A stretch of 16,678 nucleotides of DNA from an uncultured Faecalibacterium sp. GTDB taxonomy: Bacteria > Bacillota > Clostridia > Oscillospirales > Ruminococcaceae. The translations under genes and the position numbers were made by a program. This document shows positions 1-6,180 of the stretch, piece after piece. The first letter of the stretch is position 1. Each line of letters starts with the position of its first letter. The DNA is taken from the NCBI GenBank assembly GCA_934553285.1, contig CAKTFD010000047.1, forward strand, positions 1 through 16,678. Reading direction: 5' to 3'. Under the pieces are notes generated by a model that ran no database searches, was not told where the DNA came from, and saw only the letters and a list, made by a program, of their open reading frames with translations.

Positions 1-165
1 ACCGAGGTGCCGGGCGTAGGCCCCAAAACAGCCAAAGCCCTGCTGGCGCAGTTCAAGAGCGTGGGCGCGGTGAAGGAAGCCACCCCCGACCAGCTGGAAA
101 ACACCCCCGGTGTGGGCAGGCAGCTGGCACAGACCATCTACGAATATTTTCACAGGGAAGCATAA
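1..165 (+). CDS. uvrC: UvrC, C-terminal fragment (excinuclease ABC subunit C)
   Basis: Only the last 54 residues are in the window; the frame is open from base 1 to the TAA at 163-165. UvrC makes the dual incisions in nucleotide excision repair after UvrA and UvrB have located the damage. The fragment holds two helix-hairpin-helix motifs, VPGVGPKTAKAL at residues 3-14 and TPGVGRQLAQTIYEY at about residues 35-49. This is the tandem (HhH)2 DNA-binding tail that ends UvrC proteins, and the position close to the stop codon fits. The UvrB-binding and nuclease domains lie upstream, outside the window. Other (HhH)2 proteins remain possible because the catalytic part is not visible. A strong hairpin starts 2 bases after the stop and separates the gene from the converging operon on the other strand. 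Confidence 0.85.
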   Translation, partial: TEVPGVGPKTAKALLAQFKSVGAVKEATPDQLENTPGVGRQLAQTIYEYFHREA

Positions 166-166
166 A

Positions 167-213
167 AACACCCCCGGCATCCGAACAAAACGAAAACGGA
201 TGCCGGGGGTGTT
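167..213. terminator. Bidirectional Rho-independent terminator between uvrC and the DUF1700 gene
   Basis: A perfect 17-bp stem (167-183 pairing with 197-213) encloses a 13-base A-rich loop. On the + strand it is followed by CTGCTTTT. On the - strand it runs into TTTTTATG. It sits exactly between two converging genes, so it can end both transcripts. Confidence 0.9.
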
Positions 214-226
214 CTGCTTTTAGGGG

Positions 227-1333
227 TTAATTCGTATAGGAGATGGAGAAATCGCCGGTGACAGAATCGAGGGCAATTTTACGAGAGGCGTTTGCCTTGC
301 CATTATGGATCGAGCTGCCCTTAAGCCCATTCGTGACGAGGCAATAGTCCGAGGCGCTGCCTTCCAGAGTCAAGTCGGTATCGCCAGTGATGACCGAGAT
401 GCTGACATCCTGAGCACCGGACAGCATACCGATCGTGCAGTCACCCATGGCAAGTTCGGCATCAAATTCCGGTGCGGACAGATAGTCAATGTGGCAGTCA
501 CCCATGGCAAGATTGAAATCTGCTTCCTTCACAGTTAGGCTGTCGGCAGAGACGTCCCCCATGGCAAGTTCCAGATCCAGTTCTTCCACAGAGAGCGTGC
601 CGAGGTCAACGTCGCCCATAGCAAGATCAATGTCTATCTCATGCAGGATATTTTCAGGAGCCGTAATGGTGAGCACAGCACTGTCAATATCAGGGAGAGC
701 GTAGTATTTTGAAATATGATAGGAAAACTCTGTGGTACCGTCTTTTTTGCTGGAATGGGTGAGGTACCGGGTCCTAAAGCCATCAAACTGTAAAGTGATA
801 TCTGAAGCGGTTGGGTCAACAACAAAGAGAACAGTACCATAATCCAACTTCAGCGATAGTTTATCACTGACCATCTCAGCAGAGAGGGAGAAAGTCAGGC
901 CGTCTGAGGTGGAAACGGGAACTGCGGGCTGCGTTGAGGCACTCTCGGCAGGTACTTCCGCAGAGGAAGTGGGTATTTCCGAAGCGGGAGAAACGGATTC
1001 GACCGGCTGCACCGGGGTGGCCTTGGAGTGCTGGAAGAAAAAGCAGACAAGGATCAGCACCGCCAGCCCGCCGCCCAGCACCATGCGCCAGCGGGAACGC
1101 GGCTTGCGGGCAGGGGATGCCGGAGCGGCAGAGGCACCTTGCGGGCTTTGCTCGTCCAGAATCTTGCGGGCGACCTCCTCCGGGCTGCCCAGTTCCGCAA
1201 TGGCGCGGGCTTCGTTCTCCGGCCCGGCAGCATCCAGATAATCCTCGTAATAACTCAAAGCGTCCTTGCGCTCAGCCTCCGGCAGGGGAGCCAGAAGCTG
1301 CTCCAGCGCAGCAAGAAATGCAGTACGGGTCAT
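227..1333 (-). CDS. HAAS/DUF1700-type membrane protein with DUF4097-like repeat domain
   Basis: The protein has 368 residues. Residues 1-62 are a charged helical domain, with YYEDYLDAAG and ELGSPEEVARKIL, that matches the HAAS/DUF1700 family usually encoded beside PadR regulators. A Pro/Ala/Arg linker leads to one membrane helix at about 84-100, then a Ser/Pro/Glu-rich stalk to about 150. The rest is a DUF4097-like beta-solenoid exposed outside the cell. It carries the motif LAMGD four times, starting at residues 237, 256, 275 and 294, exactly 19 residues apart, then a degenerate VITGD. The start ATG lies 3 bases after the PadR stop codon, with GAGAGGTGG upstream inside padR, so the two genes are translationally coupled. 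By analogy with PadR/DUF1700/DUF4097 pairs a role in envelope sensing or maintenance is likely, but no enzymatic motif is visible and the exact role is unknown. Confidence 0.8.
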   Translation of the reverse strand: MTRTAFLAALEQLLAPLPEAERKDALSYYEDYLDAAGPENEARAIAELGSPEEVARKILDEQSPQGASAAPASPARKPRSRWRMVLGGGLAVLILVCFFFQHSKATPVQPVESVSPASEIPTSSAEVPAESASTQPAVPVSTSDGLTFSLSAEMVSDKLSLKLDYGTVLFVVDPTASDITLQFDGFRTRYLTHSSKKDGTTEFSYHISKYYALPDIDSAVLTITAPENILHEIDIDLAMGDVDLGTLSVEELDLELAMGDVSADSLTVKEADFNLAMGDCHIDYLSAPEFDAELAMGDCTIGMLSGAQDVSISVITGDTDLTLEGSASDYCLVTNGLKGSSIHNGKANASRKIALDSVTGDFSISYTN

Positions 1334-1336
1334 AGA

Positions 1337-1654
1337 TCATTCCACCTCTCTGAAAAATGTGTCAATAGAAGAACGGTAGCGGCTCCACTCCTGCGCGTAG
1401 GCGGCAAGCTGTGCCCGCCCGGCGGAGGTGATCTGATAATAGCGGCGGTTGCGGCCATTGAAGGGTGCATCATAGACCGTGAGCAGCTGGTCTTTCTGCA
1501 GCCGGCGCAGCACCGGGTACAGGGTGGATTCGCTCAGTTCCAGTGTGTGGGTGACCTGTTGGGTGATCTTGTAGCCGTAGGTGCCTTCCGGCTCCTGCGC
1601 CACCACAGACAGCACAATGGCATCCAGCAGCGCGGCACTGATGGGGAAACTCAT
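1337..1654 (-). CDS. PadR-family transcriptional regulator
   Basis: A 105-residue winged-helix repressor. The N-terminal PadR domain covers nearly the whole protein: the helix LLDAIVLSVVAQ, then GTYGYKITQQV, the recognition-helix signature STLYPVLRRLQ at about 43-53, and the wing NGRNRRYYQITSAGRAQL at about 67-84. A short C-terminal helix ends the protein, as in compact subfamily-2 PadR proteins. The start is fixed by AAAGGAGG at 1665-1672, 10 bases upstream of the ATG. It is the first gene of a two-gene operon with the DUF1700 membrane protein. A perfect inverted repeat lies over the promoter, so it probably represses its own operon; the inducer cannot be read from the sequence. Confidence 0.9.
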   Translation of the reverse strand: MSFPISAALLDAIVLSVVAQEPEGTYGYKITQQVTHTLELSESTLYPVLRRLQKDQLLTVYDAPFNGRNRRYYQITSAGRAQLAAYAQEWSRYRSSIDTFFREVE

Positions 1655-1691
1655 ATGGAAACAGCCTCCTTTCTGTGTGGCATCCTTCTAT

Positions 1692-1714
1692 AATATTATA
1701 TATCATATAATATT
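1692..1714. promoter_or_regulatory. Perfect 10-bp inverted repeat, likely PadR operator
   Basis: AATATTATAT at 1692-1701 and its exact reverse complement at 1705-1714 are separated by 3 bases. The repeat fills the -10 region and most of the spacer of the padR promoter. Local AT content is far above the surrounding DNA. Autorepression by the adjacent PadR protein is inferred from position and symmetry. Confidence 0.6.
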
Positions 1715-1725
1715 GCATAAGTCAA
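1695..1725 (-). promoter_or_regulatory. Promoter of the padR operon
   Basis: On the - strand a TTGACT -35 box (1720-1725) is followed after 17 bases by TATATA (1697-1702), or after 19 bases by TATAAT (1695-1700). It lies about 40-70 bases upstream of the padR start codon and overlaps the operator-like palindrome. Confidence 0.7.
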
Positions 1726-1737
1726 TAGGTGATTTGT

Positions 1738-2055
1738 CCCCCCTCAGTCGCCTGCGGCGACAGCTCCCCCGAAGGGGACTTGAACTCCCCCAGTCTCGCA
1801 TTCGCTCGACAGATTCCCCTTTTTGTCGCTGTGCGACATCTTCCCCCGGCCGGGGGAAGTCATCCTCTGGGATGGGGCCTTTGGCATAGCGGTACAGTTT
1901 CTGGTGCAAGCGCAAAGTTTCCGGTTTCGCCAAAGGCTCCCTCTCCGAGGGAGCTGGCAAAGCCGTCAGGCTTTGACTGAGGGAGTTCGTTCCTAACAAA
2001 AAAGCTCCCCCTTTCGGGGGAGCTGGATGCGAACGAAGTGAGCAGACTGAGAGGG
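1738..2055. repeat. Composite palindromic intergenic repeat (MITE-like), non-coding
   Basis: This gene-free stretch is built from hairpin modules. On the left, two modules lie in reverse orientation: GTCGCC/GGCGAC at 1747-1761, and GTCGC/GCGAC at 1825-1837 beside a perfect 20-bp palindrome at 1840-1859. In the middle, GCCTTTGGC (1877-1885) and GCCAAAGGC (1929-1937) flank 43 bases. On the right, two modules lie in forward orientation: a CTCCCTC/GAGGGAG hairpin plus GACTGAGGGAG to 1985, then an AGCTCCCCC/GGGGGAGCT hairpin plus GACTGAGAGGG ending at 2055. The outer ends form an imperfect terminal inverted repeat (CCCCTCAGTC and GACTGAGAGGG). Such CTCCC...CTGAGGG units are, to my knowledge, scattered through Faecalibacterium-type genomes. 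No transposase is present. Confidence 0.7.
2003..2024 (-). terminator. Terminator of the ABC transporter operon, supplied by the repeat
   Basis: Read on the - strand, a 9-bp perfect stem with a GAAA loop (AGCTCCCCC/GGGGGAGCT) is followed directly by TTTTTTG. It lies about 40 bases after the stop of the solute-binding protein gene and inside the composite repeat, so the mobile-looking repeat appears to provide the transcription end. Confidence 0.75.
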
Positions 2056-2064
2056 TCGAGCTTC

Positions 2065-2892
2065 TTAGTTTTCAGAAGAAATATCCTGCCCGAAATACTT
2101 TTCGCTCAGGGTCTTTAAGGTGCCATCGGCGCGCAGTTCCTCAATGGCGGTGTTCAGCGCGTCCAGATAGGCGGTGTCTGCGCTCTTGAGCACCGGAATA
2201 GCCACATGGGAGGCCTCGGCGGTCTGTGCTACCAGCTTGAAGTCTGCGTCCGGGTGGACGTTCAGGTAGTCGTAGAAGGAAACATCCGCGTTCAGGGTGG
2301 CATCGATGCGGCCGGCGGTCAGCAGCTGGATGGTCTCCTCCAGCGTGTCGATGCCCTGCACGGTGGCGCCGTAGCTCTCGGCCAGCTCCATGTAGGTGGA
2401 AGCCAGGCTGTTGGCAGTGGTCTTGCCCTTGAGGTCCTCAAAGCTGTGGATATCCTCGTTATCCTTGCGCACAGCCAGTGCGGTGTGGATGTAGCCGTAG
2501 GGGGTGGTAAAATCGTAGGTCTTGGCCCGCTCCTCGGTCACCTCCACGCCGTTGCACACCATATCGTAGCGGCCTGCGTCCAGACCGGCAAACAGGCTGT
2601 CCCAGTCGCTTTCCACATACTCCGGTTCTACGCCCAGCTTTTCGGCAATGGCGCGGGATACCTCTACATCGTAGCCCACCAGCGTGTCGGAGGCATCGTG
2701 GTAGCTCCAGGGCTGCCAGGCACCTTCCAGCGCTACCACCAGCTTGCCGCTGCTCTGGATGCTGGCCAGCTTATCCTGCGGTGCCGAACCGGCGGTGCTG
2801 GAGGCAGTGGCCTTGTCGGCGCAGCCGGTCAGGCCCAGCACCCCGGCTGCGGCCATAACACCCATCAGAGAAATAAAGGTTCTGCGTTTCAT
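2065..2892 (-). CDS. Amino-acid (cystine-type) ABC transporter substrate-binding lipoprotein
   Basis: A 275-residue family-3 extracellular solute-binding protein. A basic start and hydrophobic stretch end in the lipobox LTGC, so the mature lipoprotein should begin at Cys24 and be tethered to the outer membrane face. The following Ala/Ser/Thr linker leads into the two-lobed binding domain, with VALEGAWQPWSYHD, LVGYDVEVSRAIAEKLG, WDSLFAGLDAGRYDMV and TEERAKTYDFTTPY. That segment order resembles the cystine-binding TcyA/FliY group, so cystine is my preferred ligand, but another polar amino acid is possible. The start is supported by AGAAAGGAA at 2901-2909, 8 bases before the ATG. It is the last gene of a three-gene importer operon; placing the receptor last may let it be expressed from a separately translated, abundant message segment. 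Confidence 0.88.
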   Translation of the reverse strand: MKRRTFISLMGVMAAAGVLGLTGCADKATASSTAGSAPQDKLASIQSSGKLVVALEGAWQPWSYHDASDTLVGYDVEVSRAIAEKLGVEPEYVESDWDSLFAGLDAGRYDMVCNGVEVTEERAKTYDFTTPYGYIHTALAVRKDNEDIHSFEDLKGKTTANSLASTYMELAESYGATVQGIDTLEETIQLLTAGRIDATLNADVSFYDYLNVHPDADFKLVAQTAEASHVAIPVLKSADTAYLDALNTAIEELRADGTLKTLSEKYFGQDISSEN

Positions 2893-2942
2893 AGGTAAAA
2901 TTCCTTTCTGTTGTAAAAATACAAAAGCAGGAGGGGCAGCGC

Positions 2943-3743
<801 letters not shown>

Positions 3744-3761
3744 AGGTGCACCCCTCCTTGC

Positions 3762-4445
3762 TTACTGAAAGCCGCGGGCGCTGAGCTGATTTTCCAGCAG
3801 TGCCTGCAGCTTGGTGATGACGGTACAGAACAGCAGATACACCACGGCTACCTCGCAGTAGATGGGCAGGAAGATGTAGGTGCGGGCGGCTACCCGCTGC
3901 CCGGCCATGAACAGCTCTGCCACCGTAATGTTGGAGGCCAGGGAGGTATCCTTGACCATGCCGATGAGGGAGTTGGACAGTGCGGGCACGGCGGTGCGCA
4001 GTGCCTGCGGCAGCACGATGCGGCGCATGATCTGCCACCAGCTCATGCCCACGCAGTAACCGGCTTCCAGCTGGCCCTGGGGCACGCTTTCCAGCGCGCC
4101 GCGCATGGTCTCGGCGCAGTAGGCACCCTCGTTAAAAGCAAAGGCGATGACTGCCGCCGGAAAGGCATCCAGCATGATGCCCACGCTGGGCAGGCCGTAA
4201 AAGATGATGAACAGCTGCACCAGCAGCGGGGTGCCACGGATGACCCAGATGTAGAACCGGGCGATCTGCCGCAGTACAGGCACGTTGGCGTACTGTACCA
4301 GCGCCACCGCCACAGCGATGAGCATGGCAAAAAAGAAGGAGATGATGGTCAGCGGGATGGTCATGGTAAGGCCTGCCGTCAGGATGCGGGGCAGCGCCTC
4401 CACCAGCACGCTGACCGTGCGGCTGGATAAAAGAGCTTCAAACAT
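3762..4445 (-). CDS. Amino-acid (cystine-type) ABC transporter permease
   Basis: A 227-residue HisM/YecS-family membrane subunit with about five membrane helices, the usual size for polar amino acid permeases. The family signature is intact: WVIRGTPLLVQLFIIFYGLP at about 88-107, then FNEGAYCAETMRGALESVPQGQLEAG, the EAA coupling loop that contacts the ATPase. The segment VKDTSLASNITVAELF near residue 170 resembles cystine permeases such as TcyB/YecS. It is the promoter-proximal gene of the operon, followed by the ATPase after 18 bases and the lipoprotein receptor. GAGGAAG lies upstream of the ATG. A promoter with a 19-bp spacer and central dyad sits about 70 bases upstream, so expression is probably switched by a MerR-type activator. 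Cystine import would supply cysteine and protect against redox stress in an anaerobe; the substrate itself is inferred. Confidence 0.88.
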   Translation of the reverse strand: MFEALLSSRTVSVLVEALPRILTAGLTMTIPLTIISFFFAMLIAVAVALVQYANVPVLRQIARFYIWVIRGTPLLVQLFIIFYGLPSVGIMLDAFPAAVIAFAFNEGAYCAETMRGALESVPQGQLEAGYCVGMSWWQIMRRIVLPQALRTAVPALSNSLIGMVKDTSLASNITVAELFMAGQRVAARTYIFLPIYCEVAVVYLLFCTVITKLQALLENQLSARGFQ

Positions 4446-4514
4446 GGAAAAACTTCCTCAGATACTTATAAAAACAGGTGCAGACCAAAGGCTGCAGGGA
4501 GCATCGGATAAGGC

Positions 4515-4545
4515 AGTATACACCTTGAACCATGGTCTAAGTCAA
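4515..4545 (-). promoter_or_regulatory. MerR-type promoter (19-bp spacer with central dyad) for the ABC transporter
   Basis: On the - strand a TTGACT -35 box (4540-4545) and a TATACT -10 box (4515-4520, preceded by TG) are 19 bases apart. The spacer is centred on an imperfect palindrome, CTTGAACCATGGTCTAAG at 4524-4541, whose 9-base arms match at 7 positions. Long spacers with a dyad between the boxes are the known signature of promoters activated by MerR-family proteins. The predicted 5' leader is about 60 bases. Confidence 0.6.
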
Positions 4546-4606
4546 GAGACTTCGTCACAAATCCCTACAAAACCTACCAGAATACTATAGCATGAAATGC
4601 CCCGCA

Positions 4607-4623
4607 GCGCAAATGGTTTGCGC
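4607..4623. promoter_or_regulatory. Perfect 7-bp inverted repeat in the divergent control region
   Basis: GCGCAAA at 4607-4613 and TTTGCGC at 4617-4623 flank TGG. No T-run follows on either strand, so it is not a terminator. It lies in the 372-base gap between the divergent ABC operon and gpsA, about 65 bases upstream of the gpsA -35 box, and could be a regulator site. Which regulator is unknown. Confidence 0.35.
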
Positions 4624-4688
4624 AAAACGTGTGATGTGCCTGAAAAATGGCATAAAGTTGTTAAAAGTTTGTGCAATGCGGCAGATGC

Positions 4689-4717
4689 TTGACGGTGCGG
4701 ACGCTTTCGTGTACAAT
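4689..4717 (+). promoter_or_regulatory. gpsA: Promoter of gpsA
   Basis: TTGACG (4689-4694) and TACAAT (4712-4717) are 17 bases apart, and GTG directly before TACAAT gives a partial extended -10. Transcription should start near 4724, leaving a GC-rich leader of roughly 95 bases. Confidence 0.7.
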
Positions 4718-4734
4718 GGACATAACAGTGCACC

Positions 4735-4762
4735 TGCGCCGGGCACTGCCCGGTGCGGCGCA
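4735..4762 (+). other. Hairpin in the gpsA 5' leader
   Basis: Two stacked 5-bp stems, TGCGC/GCGCA outside and CGGGC/GCCCG inside, with a 3-base loop and a 5-base bulge on the right side. It lies between the predicted start of transcription and the gpsA ribosome site, about 55 bases before the start codon. It matches no riboswitch I recognise; it may only stabilise the mRNA. Confidence 0.35.
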
Positions 4763-4817
4763 AATCCACCGGCAGGGGGCTGCCCCTTTGCCCGGTGCAG
4801 ACACGGAGGATACGAAC

Positions 4818-5852
4818 GTGAAAAAGTATAGCATTGGTGTTCTGGGTGCAGGTACCTGGGGCATGGCTCTGGCACGGATGCTGACCGTAAGCGGCAATGA
4901 TGTGCAGGTATGGTCGGCCATTGAAGCCGAGGTGGATAACCTTTCCACCACCCGTGTGCACCCTAACCTGCCGGGGATGCAGATCCCCCAGGAGCTGCGT
5001 TTTACCAAAGACATAGAGGAAGTATGCACCGGCAAGGATGTGCTGCTGTTTGCAGTGCCATCGGTGTTCGTGCGCGCCACGGCGGCCAAGGCACGGCCCT
5101 TTATCCGCTGCGGCCAGATCATTGTGGATGTGGCAAAGGGCATGGAGCCGGATACCTTATATACCATGACCGAGGTGCTGGCCGATGAGCTGGGCAAGGA
5201 GGGCGGCCCCAAGGGGGTGCGTCTGGTAGCGCTCAGCGGCCCCACCCACGCCGAGGAGGTGGCGCTGGACCTGCCCACCACCATCGTATCGGCCAGCCCG
5301 GATCTGGAGGCTGCTGAGGTGGTGCAGGATGTGTTCAGCAACACCTGTATGCGTGTGTACACCAACGCCGATATCAAGGGCGTGGAGCTGAGCGGTGCCA
5401 TGAAGAACGTCATCGCCCTGGGCGTGGGCATCTCCACCGGCCTTGGCTACGGCGATAACGCCCGCGCTGCCCTTATCACCCGCGGCATTGCAGAGATCGC
5501 CCGGCTGGGCGTGGCCATGGGCTGCAATATCCACACCTTTGCAGGCCTGGCCGGTATCGGCGACCTGATCGTGACCGCCACCAGTATGCACAGCCGCAAC
5601 AACCGCGCCGGCATCCTGATCGGCAAGGGCGAAAGCCCGGAGCAGGCCGTGAAGGAAGTGGGAATGGTGGTGGAAGGCATCAACGCCCTGCCCGCCGCCA
5701 TGGAGCTGGCCGAAAAGTACCATGTGGAACTGCCCATCGCGCAGACCGTGAACGCCATCGTCAAGGAGGGCATGAGCGCCAGCGATGCACTGCGCAACCT
5801 GATGGCGCGCGACCGCAAGAGCGAGATGCCCCAGGGCTACGAGAGCATGTAA
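4818..5852 (+). CDS. gpsA: Glycerol-3-phosphate dehydrogenase [NAD(P)+]
   Basis: The 344-residue cytoplasmic enzyme reduces dihydroxyacetone phosphate to sn-glycerol 3-phosphate, the backbone for phospholipid synthesis. The N-terminal Rossmann domain carries GAGTWG at 10-15. The motif VDVAKGME follows near residue 106 and LSGPTHAEEVA near 140. The helical C-terminal domain has SGAMKNVIALGVGI with the catalytic lysine at about 196, GLAGIGDL near 250, and SRNN at about 259-262, which binds cofactor and substrate. Length and motif order are standard for bacterial GpsA. The start is the GTG at 4818: GGAGG at 4805-4809 sits 8 bases before it and the Rossmann strand begins four residues later. An upstream in-frame ATG at 4671 lies before the promoter and is not used. 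The gene appears to be monocistronic, with a long terminator downstream. Confidence 0.95.
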   Translation: MKKYSIGVLGAGTWGMALARMLTVSGNDVQVWSAIEAEVDNLSTTRVHPNLPGMQIPQELRFTKDIEEVCTGKDVLLFAVPSVFVRATAAKARPFIRCGQIIVDVAKGMEPDTLYTMTEVLADELGKEGGPKGVRLVALSGPTHAEEVALDLPTTIVSASPDLEAAEVVQDVFSNTCMRVYTNADIKGVELSGAMKNVIALGVGISTGLGYGDNARAALITRGIAEIARLGVAMGCNIHTFAGLAGIGDLIVTATSMHSRNNRAGILIGKGESPEQAVKEVGMVVEGINALPAAMELAEKYHVELPIAQTVNAIVKEGMSASDALRNLMARDRKSEMPQGYESM

Positions 5853-5922
5853 ACGCAAACGCTGTTTTATCAGGCCATAGGCTGTAACCGCAGAGGACTT
5901 TGCGGATAAGCAAACGAACCCC

Positions 5923-5991
5923 AAAAGCATCTGCAGTAAAAATTCGCTGTTCTGCTGAGAACGCAGAAGCGAATGCTGCAGGTGCTTTTTT
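5923..5991 (+). terminator. Long-stem terminator after gpsA
   Basis: AAAAGCATCTGCAG at 5923-5936 pairs with CTGCAGGTGCTTTT at 5976-5989 (one T-G pair). A second stem inside it (ATTCGCT/AGCGAAT continued by TCTGC/GCAGA, with a small bulge) makes a long rod, and the right arm ends in TTTTTT. The outer arms are the same as those of the structure at 8326-8399. Confidence 0.75.
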
Positions 5992-6098
5992 GCTTTACAG
6001 GGGGCCGTCCTATTGTGTTTGCACGCAGAGATGCAGTAAAATTATTAAAACTTTTTACAGAAAACAGACATATAAGGGTAGAAGGTTGGTAAACTTTC

Positions 6099-6107
6099 TG
6101 CTATACT
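6099..6107 (+). promoter_or_regulatory. Extended -10 promoter for the phospholipase-fold gene
   Basis: TGCTATACT gives a TGn-extended -10 box (TATACT at 6102-6107). No convincing -35 box lies 16-18 bases upstream, so the assignment depends on the extended -10 and on position 75 bases before the start codon. The rest of the gap from 5853 to 6180 holds the gpsA terminator and a leader hairpin, with no gene. Confidence 0.4.
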
Positions 6108-6123
6108 GGAAGCAATGGGGTCC

Positions 6124-6156
6124 GTTGCCAACTGCCAGAAGGCGGCAGCAGGCAAC
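6124..6156 (+). other. Symmetric two-tier hairpin in the leader of the phospholipase-fold gene
   Basis: GTTGCC (6124-6129) pairs with GGCAAC (6151-6156), and inside it CTGCC (6132-6136) pairs with GGCAG (6144-6148). Two-base unpaired stretches separate the tiers on both sides and a 7-base loop closes it. It ends 9 bases before the AAGGAGG ribosome site, so it may influence mRNA stability or translation. No known RNA family is recognised. Confidence 0.4.
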
Positions 6157-6180
6157 GAAAGCAAGAAGGAGGAATCGGAT

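Noticed and set aside
1703..1999. A 98-codon frame on the - strand inside the composite repeat
   Set aside because: It consists almost wholly of palindromic repeat sequence, lacks a ribosome site and overlaps the padR promoter. Such frames are commonly mis-annotated in genomes carrying this repeat.
4671..4817. N-terminal extension of gpsA from the ATG at 4671
   Set aside because: It precedes the predicted promoter and the GGAGG site, and GpsA proteins start directly before the Rossmann strand, as with the GTG at 4818.
4446..4817. T-box or SAM-type riboswitch upstream of the amino-acid importer
   Set aside because: The predicted leader is only about 60 bases and contains no T-box sequence or multi-helix aptamer with terminator.
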